Positions 1-11,719 of a stretch of 64,000 nucleotides of DNA are shown here, one piece after another. Within the stretch, counting starts at the first letter, position 1, and the number at the start of each line of letters is the position of its first letter. Origin of the DNA: Xanthostigma xanthostigma (Eukaryota > Arthropoda > Insecta > Raphidioptera > Raphidiidae); contig OY754464.1 of the NCBI GenBank assembly GCA_963575645.1, positions 30,643,501 through 30,707,500 of the forward strand, written 5' to 3'. Made by a program: the position numbers and the translations under genes. The notes beneath the pieces are model-generated. The model had not been told where the DNA came from. It saw only the letters and a program-made list of their open reading frames with translations, and did not search any database.

Positions 1-492
1 CGCACGAGTTGACTCTTGCAAACTAGTAATGTTTAATTTGGCTACATTCTGAATGATAAATATGACATGTGGCATATCGTTGAAAAGAGGATAAAGTGGA
101 GTATTTTTCTAAACAAAACTAATTTCTAAATACCCGTTAATTTTTTTTTAAATGATTTTTAAATTATTTTTTTCTACTGGTTTTTATTAATACAGGCACT
201 TTAAAAGTCCATAGGGTCTTTTTCCTGATACTATTTGCATAAAATTATGATTCATTTAGAACAAGGAGTCATTCGAGAACTCAATAAATGTATTTTCGTG
301 TCTCTAGTACCAAAAACAAACAGGTTACGATTTTTTGAAGGCAATTTTTAGGCCGATTTTCGAAAATAACTAAAAAAAATCGTATCTCGATAACCATGAC
401 ACTTAGGGCAAAAGTCATTGGGGTTAAAATGATCACAATGACCACAAGAACCCCCCAAAAAATTGTGTCGGTTCATGTGCCAAACACCCTGT
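1..492 (-). mobile_element. possible end of a Tc1/mariner-like element, truncated by the window edge
   Basis: Read on the minus strand, the segment starts near 492 with AGGGTGTTTGGCACATG next to TA and runs into A/T-rich sequence. That layout resembles mariner-type termini (AGGGTG ends at a TA target). No transposase is visible and the other end lies outside the window, so this is a guess from the terminal motif only. Confidence 0.3.
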
Positions 493-1321
493 ATATGTAT
501 ATTTTGAAAAAAGTATTTGTAAAATTAAAAACTTGCTAATTTTTAATAATGAGGTCATTAAATCTGAAAACATTGGTCTTCTTCTAATTGTAACTCTCAC
601 AAAGTGTATTTTATCAAAGGTTCTGCTTCGTAAATTAATCACAAATTCATTTTAAATTACGATCTTTAAAACTGTATATCTGAACTACAAAATAATATTT
701 GTTTTGTAAATGGTAGATGGTCTATCTTTCCTTTGATTCTAGCCTCATGTCCAAAAAGGTACAGCAACTTCGTTTGGGCCAGTACCTGTATAATAACATA
801 TTGCCACTAACGAATTTGATATTACTAAACATTTTTTGGGTTCGGGTTTAGAACTACAGGTATAATGGTATAAAAGATTTACACTTGAGTGCCTATTAAA
901 CTTACTGACAATTATTATAAAATTCGTCTATTGCTTTACACAAACTGAGTATTCGACAATTGCTCCAGTAAAATCTGCAAAGAAAATATTTGCATGTAAT
1001 TTCACTTCTTTCTAGCGCGTGTAGTGAAATCGGTGTTTATATAGTTTTCATGACCTATTACAAGCGTCCAGTCTAGGTTATGATCTGAAAACTGGTGAAA
1101 TTTTATTGGATTTCCAATTTATTATTTAAAAATCGGACTGGTTTAGCTCTGGTTATACATCGCAGTGTTTTTCGTAGAACTGTCTACGTCTTTTGAAAAA
1201 AGTTTTACATACATTAATATTTTATAGTATATTTGATCGAGATCTTTATTTTTTGTAATACTAAAAGAACTGTTTCTTTATTAGTCTAGCAATAATCACT
1301 GGGTGCAATAAGTATTTTGAT
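493..1321. other. spacer, no gene seen
   Basis: AT-rich sequence. The short open frames here have no recognisable motifs and no codon bias. I see no repeat shared with the rest of the window. Confidence 0.5.
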
Positions 1322-1815
1322 TCAACACGCGTGAGTAATATGTAATTTCGGGGTCCTGCTAAATTCGGGAGAAATAATAAATTACTTCATGTTGACGCGT
1401 AGAGTGCTAATAATAAACCGTACTGTGAGATAATGAATTTTCTGGACCAACATGAACGCAGTAACAATCCCAAGCCGTTAAATAATGAAAAAAAAACTGC
1501 ACAGCTTCTGGACCAATAGGAACGTGGTAGGCGGTATTGTATATATGAAAAGAGCATCGCAATTCAGTGAAAGTCAGGGCCATCTTGTGTGCTTCGAGGG
1601 CTATGGGTACGTCAATCAATGAAGTGATTTATTATTTTTCCCTCTATTATCAGGGCCTCGATTACATATTACTCGTGCTAGTTGAATAAAGTATTATGTG
1701 CGATCATTGATCGAAGGAGAATATTCCACTCGCGTGTTTCCACACTCGCTAAGCTCGTGCGGCAAATTTCACGCTCATGGAATCTTCTCCTTCTCTCACT
1801 AGTCGCACAATATAC
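1322..1815 (-). repeat. dispersed repeat, copy A (inverted relative to copy at 53006-53495)
   Basis: This segment is, in reverse complement, the same sequence as 53006-53495. Shared landmarks are the GTGCGACTAGTGAGAG end, the AGTGGAATATT block, the CCTATTGGTCCAGAA block and the ACGCGTCAACATGAAG block. The outer 110 bases (about 1695-1810) form an imperfect hairpin. Family unknown; a non-autonomous DNA element is likely. Confidence 0.7.
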
Positions 1816-2159
1816 CATTTTCGGTGTTTCTTTAAAAAGTAGAGCACACAGATAAATGCCACTTATACGAAATTCATATTTTTTGCATCTAATAGTAAAC
1901 TATTTGAAAATCGTTCAAGTCGATCAACTATCTATCGATTATTGACCGATAGTTCTATCGTTCGTGCGCGTTTAGCTTTAATGTTATAGGCGCATTTGAA
2001 TGATAAAATAATAACCGATCAAACTATCGGAAAAAATTGAGAAGAGTGTTAAATGAAAAGAACGTGCATAAAAGCAATCTTATTCCTACTATATTGTCAT
2101 TACTATATTCATGCGCGTCTAGCCTTAGGTCAATTTTTCAATCACGACGTTACTGTTCT

Positions 2160-2351
2160 ATCAAGGTTTATACAGTGTTTCAAACAAATGTTCTCCCAAG
2201 GCAGTATTGATATGCAACATTTATAGTCGTGTGTTTACTACTGTAAATTATTATCATTTGGCTATTACCGCGATAGTGCAGCCGAAGTCGCGTATAAGGT
2301 GGTGGAACGTCGCGGCGTACCGATTAGTGATTTTCTGTTCGTCTGTGCAAT
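2160..2351 (+). other. candidate non-coding first exon
   Basis: A locally CpG-richer stretch ends at a good splice donor (CAAT|GTAAGTACT at 2352). There is no long open frame and no downstream coding exon within reach that I can tie to it. It could be the 5' leader of a gene with a very long first intron, or chance. Confidence 0.18.
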
Positions 2352-2356
2352 GTAAG

Positions 2357-2908
2357 TACTGTGCTCATGTCACGTGCACGAACGAACGCACAGATCGTTG
2401 GTGATGGGCGGACAGACAGAAAGACGGACGGACAGACTCACACACATGTCACTAAACGTAATCGGAGCGTGCACTAGGTGATTTAACAAACTATGTATAC
2501 AATAATACATAAACACTACATGATGTAGAACCACGTGCATCAGCTATACAACCTATACCGTACCCATATTCACCCAAACGTAACGTATACATATAACCTA
2601 TCTCCAGTTATAGCAGATATCCTACGTAATTGATTCATGATTCAGTCTGGTTAAAGAACCCTCTGCCATACTGAATTAGTTTGAGTGATACGGTTATACC
2701 TATACTTAAATTTATTTTCCATACAATTTGTATATATGCGGCTAGAGTCCTAGATCATTTGGAATTCTAATCCGGTTTTCAAAAAAAAAAAATAAATAAA
2801 ACGCACAGCTTCTCCTGAATGCGTGGCATGCTATAACAATCAGAAAACCTGTAGATTTTTAGTCACTTTTAACAATCTGGTGTGTAATGTTTTTGGACAA
2901 TATAAAAA
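2357..2908. other. spacer, no gene seen
   Basis: Starts with a short GACGGACAGAC-rich stretch (about 2400-2445) and then AT-rich sequence. Nothing else recognisable. Confidence 0.4.
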
Positions 2909-3128
2909 ATAAGTCGGCCTTTGGCGTGTGTTACGATTATTTTATCAAACAAAAAATGAAATTACATACAGGCCTTCTTACAATTTTTTATTGGGTGTTT
3001 TAGCCATGACTCACTAAAAATAAGTCCGCGTTTGACGTATTAGTTACAATCATTTTATCAAACAAAAAATGAAATTACATACAGGCCTTGTTACAATTTT
3101 TTATTGAGTGTTTCAGTCATGACTCACT
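2909..3128. repeat. tandem duplication, period 111 bp, two copies
   Basis: The block beginning AATAAGTCGGCCTTTGGCGT near 2909 recurs as AATAAGTCCGCGTTTGACGT near 3020. Both contain TTTTATCAAACAAAAAATG and end in ATGACTCACTA. The copies are roughly 90% alike by eye. Confidence 0.8.
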
Positions 3129-4498
3129 AGGCTTGTATCTCGATTGTTTTTTTTTTTTTTTGAGAAAAGGATAAACAGGGATGTACCGATTTCCAATTGA
3201 ATGAAAAAGGAGAAAAAGCTCTATCAGAATTTCTAAAAAAAATAACTATGGTCCTATTTATGAAAAAAATGTTGTGCTCTGGCCTATGGAGAGATATCGT
3301 TAATGATAAATCGCCATCTTGTAGAGAATTCCATCCCATTTGCGAACATATAATATAGGCTTGTTTTCAACCCTTATTTCAGAATTTTTTTTAATAACAA
3401 AATAATGTACAATCGTTTCAATTTTGTTACCTACATGTTTTTACTAACATCGTAAACTAAGAAAAAAAAAATTTTTTCTTAATTTTACGCCGCATTTTAT
3501 AATTGTTTTTTTAACCTAAAATAAACAACTTTAAATGGAGGTAGGTGGGTAGCGCGGGTGATAACGTCACTTGGAGTCATCTGAATTATAAAAATTAAAT
3601 TGGTTATTGTTTCGTAGGCTTGTGGCTCTATCTCGTACTAAAAATAAACATTTTTATTGATAAATAACAAAATAGCGGGCTTAAAAAAAACAACGAGAAA
3701 ATCGTGATTTTGTCGTTGAAAATCGGTTAAAAAAATAGAAATAATTTTTATAATTAAGTAATTCTAGTACCGGGCGGAGCTATTGTTGGGTAGAATACCC
3801 TGTGCAAAATTGAAAGCAATCGGTTGTATTTTGCTCTACTCTGCGAGAGTATTGAAAACCATTGAGAGGTAAGAGCAGGTAAGAGTCTTACCGTAAGACC
3901 GTTGCTGCTCTTGACTATATGCTATAGCTTTGTAAATATTTAATATTTCGGTTTAAAATTTTTACAGTATTTTTCAATATATTATACTTACTAAAAATGT
4001 AAAAAAATTAAATTCGATTTTCCGAAACCCGAACACCAGACTACGTCCTTAATGGGGTTTTCTCTAAAAATAATCTAAATTCAGTCCTGGGGACTCATGT
4101 CTGCGACATTCTGTATACTAGATTAATATATTGTGCATAATTAAATTATTATATTACATTACAAAAATTTTACTTATAATAATATAATATAATACCCAAC
4201 TTCCATGGAAATAAAAAAATCGAATATTAAGTTTCCTCAATATAAATATATTCACGCAAACAGATTACAGAACTATAGCATGAAAACAAATTAAATAAAA
4301 TATTGATTGTTACTATACTCGTAACTCGTAAATAGTGATATGTTTAACGCATAGTGAATAATACAGTCTCTAAACATAACACATGCAATGGCAGTGGGAA
4401 TGAACCCAAGCATGTAGTTACCAAGTTGTCCACACTGGCACCAACAGCTGTCGCCAGTGTACTGTTAAGCTTACACCGGCAGATGTTTTATTCTCAAG
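3129..4498. other. spacer upstream of the MADF-BESS gene
   Basis: AT-rich, with a pyrimidine run near 3147 and many short A-tracts. No open frame with protein character. The last 120 bases become more GC-rich and lead into the promoter. Confidence 0.4.
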
Positions 4499-4523
4499 GT
4501 TATATAATATAGATACGTTCAGT
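4499..4523 (+). promoter_or_regulatory. candidate core promoter of the MADF-BESS gene
   Basis: TTATATAATAT at about 4499-4510 resembles a TATA box. TTCAGTTC around 4518-4525 matches the insect initiator core TCAGT. The spacing is about 20 bases, a little short. The predicted start would leave a leader of about 90 bases before the ATG at 4610. Confidence 0.3.
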
Positions 4524-4609
4524 TCTTGACCTCGGCGTCAGTGTACTGTACAGTTGCCAGTAACTTACGACAGTGGCGCAAATGTTAACGTGTTTCGCTT
4601 CTTATTAAA

Positions 4610-6523
4610 ATGTCTACTAATAAGAAATGGGGAGCAGAAACGACAATAAAATTTGTGAAAGAATACGAAAGACATACGTGTCTGTGGGACATGGCTAACG
4701 AATCTTACAAAAATAAAGAAGAAAGAGAGATCGCGTTACAGCAGATTGCTGATAAAATGGCTATCGATGGATTCGATAGTACGGCTGTTAAAACAAAAAT
4801 TCGTATTATTCGAAACACGTATGTAATGGAACTTGGCAAGATTCAAAAGGCGTCTGAAGCAGATAATAAATACGAGTCCAGCTTGTCGTGGTTCCATATC
4901 GCAGACAGATTTCTGAGGAATGTCGTCAAGAAAAAAGATTATCATTACGTAAGTTCCGCCGTAGTTTGTGATTTGTAAAAGATTGTATTTGAGAATTTAG
5001 AGGTGTAGTTTAGATCCACTGCATTAGTGAAAAATCTTACAGTAGACCAAAAATCCAAAATTGTGATTTTAGATTAGACTTCGCTAGACAACCAATTTGC
5101 TTCTAGTTGATATAATTTTTATTTTCGAGTGCCATTATAGTCGTTAAAAAAAGTCTCAACGAATTTACGTTTCATGATCCCTATGTAGGTACCGAAAATA
5201 TGATTTTTTTAGCGGAAACCGCGCAATGGATTGAAACTAAATTTTAATTTTAAAAATCAAGGAATAAATTAATTTAAATTTGAAAGTTGTTAGGGGATTC
5301 CTCGGGGGTTTTTTCTCATTTTTTACTCTGTCAATTTTGACTGTTTCATAAATAGAAATACCATTAATGGTTCTCTCATACGCCGCTATTCATTTGTTTC
5401 GGAAAAATCGTTTTCTAATGCAAGAAAATCAAAAATTGTGTTTCTACCGAAAACGGCTGTAACGATTTTGACCATTTTTCATAAATCGATGTTATTCTTA
5501 ATGGCCATACAATATGCCGTCTCTCATTTATTTCCGAAAAATCCAGAAGGAGTAGTTTATTAATGTATGAGTTCTCGAAAACATATCAATAATGACCCTA
5601 CAAAATGCCGTTTTTCATTTGTATCGGAAAAATTCAAAATGGGTAGTTTCTTGATCAGCAAAAATCCGCTGTCGATAGCGACGCAGATCACTAAAAGTCA
5701 GTGCAATGATTTCGTATCTTTTTATTTAGTTCTTGGCGTCAACGAATCAAAAAAGCGAATAAAAAAAATATTTTGTTATTAACAAAATATATTTTTTTTA
5801 TTTCAAATTAGGAATGATTGTACAAATGGTATTTAAATTAAAATTTAAAAATATTCAATGTTACATAACGCAAGTGAACTGGATAACAATATTATGCAGG
5901 CTAGCTCCAGTACAGATAGCATCATGGGTAATTTCCGAGATAACTGTGAAAATGTAATTTCGGCTGCCCTTTTCCAAATTGGCAGATATTACAAGTTTGG
6001 TGGGTTGTGGGAATATTTATGTATAAAATTTGTAGGCTACTATTATACTTATTCTGATATTAATAAGTGAATTAAGTTTTTTAAAGTAGTTTTGATTTTG
6101 CATTAACAAAATATAAAAAATACTATATAATTTTAGGTTGAAGGAGAAAGTGTGACATCGTACAATAGTCCTAATTTTCTAAATGTGAATGTAGATGAAT
6201 ACGAAATGCCGCCAGTTTCAAATTTCAAAAGAAAAGTGCAAGATGAGGACATGCCAGTGGAGAATATTCCAAAGACAGCTCGAACTGCTTATTATAGCGA
6301 ATCAATGCAATATCAAGAAGATGAATTTGATGTATTTGGCAAAAGTATTGCAATACAATTAAAACAGATGCCATTAAGAAGTGCGTTAGAAATACAAATC
6401 GAAATACAAAAATTGATTACAGAAAGACGTCTTCAACTTCTTCAAAACCAAAATGCGTGGTTGCAAGATTCAAATTCATTTATTGTAGATTCAAAATTAA
6501 ATTTAAATATTAATAATGATTAA
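4610..6523 (+). CDS. MADF-BESS domain protein, two exons (4610-4948 and 6137-6523)
   Basis: Predicted 241-residue protein. Exon 1 gives residues 1-113 and ends at a good donor (ATTAC|GTAAGT); exon 2 starts after TTTTAG and continues in the same frame. Residues about 11-107 fit a MADF domain (Myb/SANT-like DNA binding, known from Adf-1): FVKEYERHTCLWDMANESYK, then a helix with three basic or aromatic anchors, ending in SLSWFHIADRFL. Residues about 175-211 (DEFDVFGKSIAIQLKQMP and the following IQKLI helix) fit a BESS motif, a protein-interaction module that usually sits C-terminal to MADF. The family acts in the nucleus as sequence-specific regulators, and many insect copies are lineage-specific expansions. 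ATG 4610 is chosen because it opens the frame directly before the domain, with a candidate promoter upstream. No stops interrupt either exon, so the gene looks intact. A small extra exon inside the intron cannot be excluded. Confidence 0.72.
4949..6136 (+). other. intron of the MADF-BESS gene
   Basis: Length 1188 bases, GT-AG, phase 0. The middle (5150-5660) holds degenerate repeats around the phrases TTTCGGAAAAAT, ATGCCGT and TCATTTGT, three or four times. A 70-codon open stretch at 5858-6070 has a Ser-rich segment and an internal AG and GT that could define a cassette exon, but nothing in it resembles a known domain. Confidence 0.55.
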
Positions 6524-6538
6524 AAAAAATTAAAAACA

Positions 6539-6544
6539 AATAAA
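6539..6544 (+). promoter_or_regulatory. poly(A) signal of the MADF-BESS gene
   Basis: Canonical AATAAA, 16 bases after the stop codon, followed by a T-rich stretch. This implies a very short 3' UTR. Confidence 0.5.
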
Positions 6545-6612
6545 TCTTGTAATCAATTCAAATAATTCCCATAAATCGTTTTAAAAAGATAAATATGATT
6601 ATTACTATGTAA

Positions 6613-6813
6613 CAGGGGTGGGCAAATCTTTTGATCATCGGGCCACATTGCGGATGAAAATTTGACCGTGGACCAACAATAATTTCAAGTTTTTAAACAC
6701 TATTTACTATTTTTATAAAATTCTTTTTATGCGCCAATTCATATTGGCAAACAGTAATATTTTTGCTTTTAATAATCGAATCCGGCCCGCGGGCCGCCAT
6801 TTGCCCAGGCCTG
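6613..6813. mobile_element. hAT-type MITE, 201 bp
   Basis: Starts CAGGGGTGGGCAAA and ends TTTGCCCAGGCCTG, imperfect inverted ends of the hAT type. Flanks are CTATGTAA on the left and CTAGATAA on the right, a probable 8-bp target duplication with two mismatches. No coding capacity. The interior holds a GC-rich palindrome, GGCCCGCGGGCC. Confidence 0.72.
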
Positions 6814-6821
6814 CTAGATAA

Positions 6822-7924
6822 ATATAAAAGCTTTTGGCATTCATTTAGATAAACAGTGTGCAGTGTGTACAGTGTACACTGTACAGAGATTTGGAAAAAA
6901 TCAAATAATAATTACTATCAATTGTCTGCAATGTTTCTTTAAAGTGCGAGTTTAGTATTATTTTTCCAAATACACTGCAACTATCTTCATAAAAAATAAT
7001 TTCGTGCCTTTATAATGTTAATGTTCGTTAATCAGAACTATCTTTAACGAGACTTCATTTTCATAAAACTATAGTTACCTACCATAAAATAGTTATTCAA
7101 AACAAGTAACAATTTGTTTCTCAATCACAACGGTAAGATATTCTGTTAATTATTATTAAGATAGTTTTACTCTACACTTTGTTATTTATAAAGTATAAAT
7201 AATAGGTTGAAGCGCAATATGTTCTTAATTGCTTTACACAGATGTCAGTGATGAAAATGCGGTTTAAAAGACAAGCCACTTAATTTTTTCTCTGAATATT
7301 TCTACAATCAACAAAATATCATCGTGAAAGAATTTACAACAGAAGAGTTTTGTCTCGTTGAATAAATGTAGCATTGGAGTACTGAACAGGAATGGGAAAA
7401 GCCATTTATATTGGAAAGATTTTCTATACTTATTGTCCGTATTTACATTTTTGTGTTGAACAAAATACATTATTTTTTTGTGAAAAAGTTAATCGAAGAA
7501 AGAAATATTGTTTATACTTTAAATTACGTGAATATTAAGTAATTCATAGAATATACCTATATTAAACGCAAATTGACATCGTAAACAAAATGCTTTTATG
7601 ATACTCGTACTTGAACATTTAACAATTTAACAAAAACAATGGTTAACATAATATGTCCAAAATGAAATATTATAATGCTAATGTCAAAATATAATTTTTG
7701 ATCATTGTTATTTTGCAAGTGTATTCTCAACGTACATTATACACTATTGGCATTGATCGAATGACAGGACCTAGAGTGGGGTCATAAAACTCTTGACAAT
7801 ATCATTTTTCAAAAATAGGTAATAAGTATATATAATATATATATTATATCTGCAAAAATGACCGACGTTTTACAGAAAGTCATGGTGCGATATTAGGCAG
7901 ATTGAACACAATTAATTTATACAC
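6822..7924. other. spacer, no gene seen
   Basis: AT-rich. Contains a perfect 18-base palindrome GTACAGTGTACACTGTAC at 6867-6884 and a TATATATA palindrome near 7830-7850. No coding signal. Confidence 0.4.
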
Positions 7925-8237
7925 GGTGTTCCAACGAAAACTTGTACCCCCATAAAACTCGGCAAAATAAACATTGTGACAAAAATCCAAAAACAAGTCA
8001 ATTTTTATATCAAAGGAGACTAATTTTTATGCAAAAATCATTCCTAAAACTCTATCCCTGTGCGGGGAGTCGCAACCCCATCAATTTTTTTTATTCCTAA
8101 TTTGGAAGGGCTTTTCATTACTTAGACAACCGTATTTGTTTTGTTTTTTTTTTTTGAATTTGATCGATTTGTTACCGAGAAATTACTTCTTGAATTTTCG
8201 AAGTTAAAAAACTAATAAAAGCACAAAAAGGCTTTAA

Positions 8238-9271
8238 CTATCGAATGTATTTCTCGAAATGACCTCCATCAATTGCCATACAATAATACATTCTGGATTC
8301 AAATCCAGATCTTACATTTCTCAAGACCTCAGGAGTTATTAGCCGGCATTCAGCGATAATTCTTTGTCGGAGTTCTTGTGTATTTTCGGGTTGAGTGACG
8401 TAAACGATTGATTTCAGATGACCCCAGAGAAAGAAATCTAGGGGGTTGAAATTTGGGGATCTAGCTAGCCATTCTAATGCACCTCTCCGACCAATCCATA
8501 ATCCGGGAAAACACTCATTCAAAAACTCTCAAACCTGAACAGCATAATGTGGGGATGTACCATCTTGTTGAAAAGTTATCTGATCCTTATCGTTTTCTAA
8601 AATTTCCGTTATCATTGGGTCAATGTTATTTTTTAATAATTCCAAATAAGTTACTCCATTCAGATTGCCATCATTGAAAAGTAGTCCAACAATATGGTCT
8701 CCCAAAATTTCGGCCCATACATTAAGCTTTTGAGGGCGTTGTGTATGAGCTTCCCTAAACCAATGTGGATTGCTATCACTCCAATTATTATGAGTGTTGA
8801 CTTCGCTATTCAACATAAAGGTGCACTCGTCCAAAAAGCAGATTTTCTGAAGTACAAAACTGCAGCCGTCGATCCGGATCATCTTCGTTCAACTCTTGAA
8901 CTAGTCATTTTGTATAGATGAAATTTGTGTCTTTCGAATTCTATGAACACTAGAGCGTGAGACACCAGAAGCTTGAGATATTTTTTGATAGACTGAGTGG
9001 AATCCATTTGCATATGACCCAAAACTGCAACTTCAATAGCTTCATTTCGAACTAGACGATTTACTTCACGCTTGATGTTGTTTATAGAACCCATAGTTTG
9101 AAACTTGTCAATTAACTGTTGTACGTATTGGTAGCTTACATTTTTATTCCAGAAGGTTGAGATAGTTTTTTTGATAGACTGAGTGGAATCCATTTGCATA
9201 TGACCCAAAACTGCAACTTCTATAGCTTCATTTCGAACTAGACGATTTACTTCACGCTTGATGTTGTTCAT
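8238..9271 (-). pseudogene. mariner transposase (DD41D), inactivated
   Basis: Three catalytic regions are visible: FLDE (first Asp, near 8830), FQQDG (second Asp, near 8565) and NPLDFFLWG (third Asp, near 8430). Counting between the second and third Asp gives 41 residues, the spacing of the DD41D (rosa-like) families. The C-terminus ends in GGHFEKYI, typical for this group. Damage: an in-frame TGA between AVQV and EFLNE near 8526, and a frame change near 8880 where the link between DNA-binding and catalytic parts is shortened. The N-terminal helix-turn-helix region is duplicated. The element cannot be autonomous. Confidence 0.8.
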
Positions 9272-9334
9272 AGAACCCGTAGTTTGAAACTTGCCAATTA
9301 ACTGTGTGCGTATTGGTAGCTTACATTTTTATTT
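8974..9334. repeat. 186-bp tandem duplication inside the mariner transposase
   Basis: GATAGACTGAGTGG occurs at 8987 and again at 9173. The two copies are nearly identical and the period (186 = 62 codons) keeps the frame, so the stretch NNIKREVNRLVRNEAIEVAV appears twice in one open frame. A slip or unequal exchange after insertion is the likely cause. Confidence 0.85.
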
Positions 9335-9849
9335 GGATGATTGTGATTAAAAACTCTTGCCGCGGCATTGACACAATCATTATTACGAAAGTAAATTTCA
9401 ACTATTTCAATTCTTTCTTCTTTGGAATAAACCATTTTGATTTAGTAAATAAACACGATTTTATACTGTGGCGAATTAGTTTATTTTGACATTTGTTCTG
9501 ATGTTCTTACTTTTTATTCTTATTAGTTTACTTGATTTTGTTACACCTTTTTGTTCTTTTATTATTAACTTCGAAAATTCAAAAAGCAATTTCTCGGTAA
9601 CAAATCGATCGAATTAAAAAAAAACAAATACCTACGGTTGTGCAAGTAATGAAAAACCATTCCAAATTGAGATTATTGACCCCCCGTCTTATTAAAAAAA
9701 ATTTGGGGGGGAAGGCTGCTACCCCCCGCATAGAACTAGAGTTTCAGGAATGATTTTTGAATAAAAATTGGTCCCCTTTGATGTAAAAATCGACGTGTTT
9801 TTGAATTCTTGTCGAGTTTTCTGGGGGTACAAGTTTTCGTTGGGACACC

Positions 9850-11347
9850 TTTTCGGACTAAAATTAATATACTAATTAGCTTTCGTATGTATTTAGTTTT
9901 TACCGATTTTTGGAAAAACCAAAACCGTACTAATATAAAGATTATAAGAGAAAATCTACTGTTTTTAAATGCTTTAAAGCTGGGTAACAGTTCATATTAA
10001 AAAGATTCACAGACAAAGCGAGTGTACATATTATATAGACGCTTCCAGCTATTGCTTGGGTCACGCCTAAAAATGCATAATACTTACCTGTAAAAGGTTT
10101 TTGCATTTTTTTTCTGTATAGAAAGCCTCAACTTTTTCTAAATTTAAGAAAATAAAGATGACCCCATTAATTAATTCCAATCTTAGTATAAACAAAGAGT
10201 TTCTTATGCCTGTAATCTTTGTTATAGGTAGCTATACGTTTTTAAAATTTGAATATGTAGATCCGGAATTTCATTTCTAGATGAGTAAAATTCATAGTTC
10301 CCTTTGTTATTCATACAGTTCTCCTCTAGTCATTTTTACTCACAATGGTGTCTTCATACGCTATATAAATATATGTGTACTTATTATATCCAGATGTTTG
10401 AAAAACATGTTTTAAAATAATATAATGTATATATAATGCACGGGTGTAATAATAATATGTATATGGTATACATATACATTCACATAATTGTAAATTCCAA
10501 ACATAAAATATACTTACGTTGAATGGCACTTTTAAACAGTGGTTAATGATGCCATTAAAAGATAGTTGCGTACTCATCCTTGCTCGGCGTGAAGGATAGA
10601 CAATGTGTATGTATTTATTGTGAGATACTATGTAGCAGTCCAACAACATTGCTCTGCGGCAAATAACATAGATATGTTGTGTAGTATTACATACATACAC
10701 TAACACATTAATATGTTCATGTACACTACACACATATATTGTACGTCTTGCACTGTGTGTACACACTGTACATACACAGAGCAAGCTGAAGGAGCATGGT
10801 TTGTAAGCAGTAGGTACACACACACAGAGATCTAAGGAGATGAAAAGAGTTTTTTAAAGTCACTTTTCTCGGGTAGATGAAAGCCGCCTTGTCGTTTCTT
10901 GTCTTCTTTCCCTTCTTCCTTCATCAACCAGCATTTCGTTTTAGATTCCTCATCTACACAGGGATGCAAAAAGCGCTTTGTCACTGATATTATGGACAAC
11001 CTTTTGCGTAAAAAAAGCAAATTGTACAACACTTGTAATTTAAAGTGAAAATGTATGTTAATTACGTGATTACAATGCAAAATTAAATGATTAGACTAAT
11101 GTTATTAATACCGAGAGTATTATAAAAATCTACGTCAGTTTTTAATTAATTTTCTATGCATCCCTGTCCAAACTCTTCATCCATGTATGGTATAATGTAA
11201 ATGTGCCATGTAGTAAAATAAAGAGGAAAGAAGTAAAGGTATGCATGTACTGTATGTATTCTTCCACATGCTTCACGGTCCAACCGTGAACCGAGGAGAA
11301 GTCTGAACTACGAGAGAAGCAAGCGAAAGAACGAGACTTCAACTTAC
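9850..11347. other. spacer with TA/CA-rich simple sequence
   Basis: 10330-10830 is rich in ATAT, ACAC and TGTA runs. It gives a long but low-complexity (Tyr, Cys, His) open frame on the minus strand that I do not regard as a gene. 10850-11000 is GC-richer without coding motifs. Confidence 0.45.
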
Positions 11348-11590
11348 CTCTATTACAGAACTAGAGAGACTTCGATCTCTACATTCCCCTGCCTGCTCGA
11401 CTAGAGAGCATATTCTTTGTCTGTTTGGCGAGCGTTCAGCTCGATAAGTGCTCCTGCCGACAACAGGACTGGCTGTCGACATCGATCGTTGCTCAGGCGG
11501 CCGACAGACAGAGAGCCAACACACAGCGCGCTAGTGCTAACGGTCTTGTCCGACCCGTCCGTGACTACTCGACGCATATTCCAACTGAGA
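11348..11590 (-). other. candidate non-coding first exon on the minus strand
   Basis: A CpG-rich island (about 11350-11720) stands out from AT-rich surroundings. On the minus strand it ends in a strong donor (AATAGAG|GTAAGTT, intron from 11347 downward) and contains the initiator-like TCTCAGTTGG near 11582-11591. Open frames in it are short and lack domain features. The downstream gene would lie beyond the left spacer or outside the window. Confidence 0.25.
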
Positions 11591-11719
11591 CCGTGCCGTC
11601 ACGACTCGTCACACTAACACACACTCGCGTCGCTTCTGTTTTGTGTTCAGGTTCTGTGTTCTGTAGTACATTGCTTTGCTCAGCTTTGCGTGCCTTGTAT
11701 ATGCACATACAATATATTA

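Larger units (their letters stand above)
7925..9849 (-). mobile_element. mariner-superfamily transposon, DD41D type, with long inverted repeats
   Basis: Ends are GGTGTTCCAACGAAAACTTG at 7925 and its complement ending TTGGGACACC at 9849. The inverted repeats do not stop after 38 bases: 7925-8232 and about 9545-9849 match over about 300 bases, including TTCTCGGTAACAAATCGAT and AACTTCGAAAATTCAA in both. Long repeats are unusual for mariner but known in some families. A TA target duplication could not be confirmed. The interior is a broken transposase gene on the minus strand. Confidence 0.8.

Noticed and set aside
1920-2030. Cluster of ATCGAT/CGATAG motifs resembling DREF or GAGA-type sites
   Set aside because: Motifs are short and degenerate, and no gene is close enough to give them meaning.
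10326-10823. 165-codon open frame on the minus strand
   Set aside because: Composition is driven by TATA and CACA simple sequence (Tyr, Cys, His, Ile). There is no domain, signal or codon preference.
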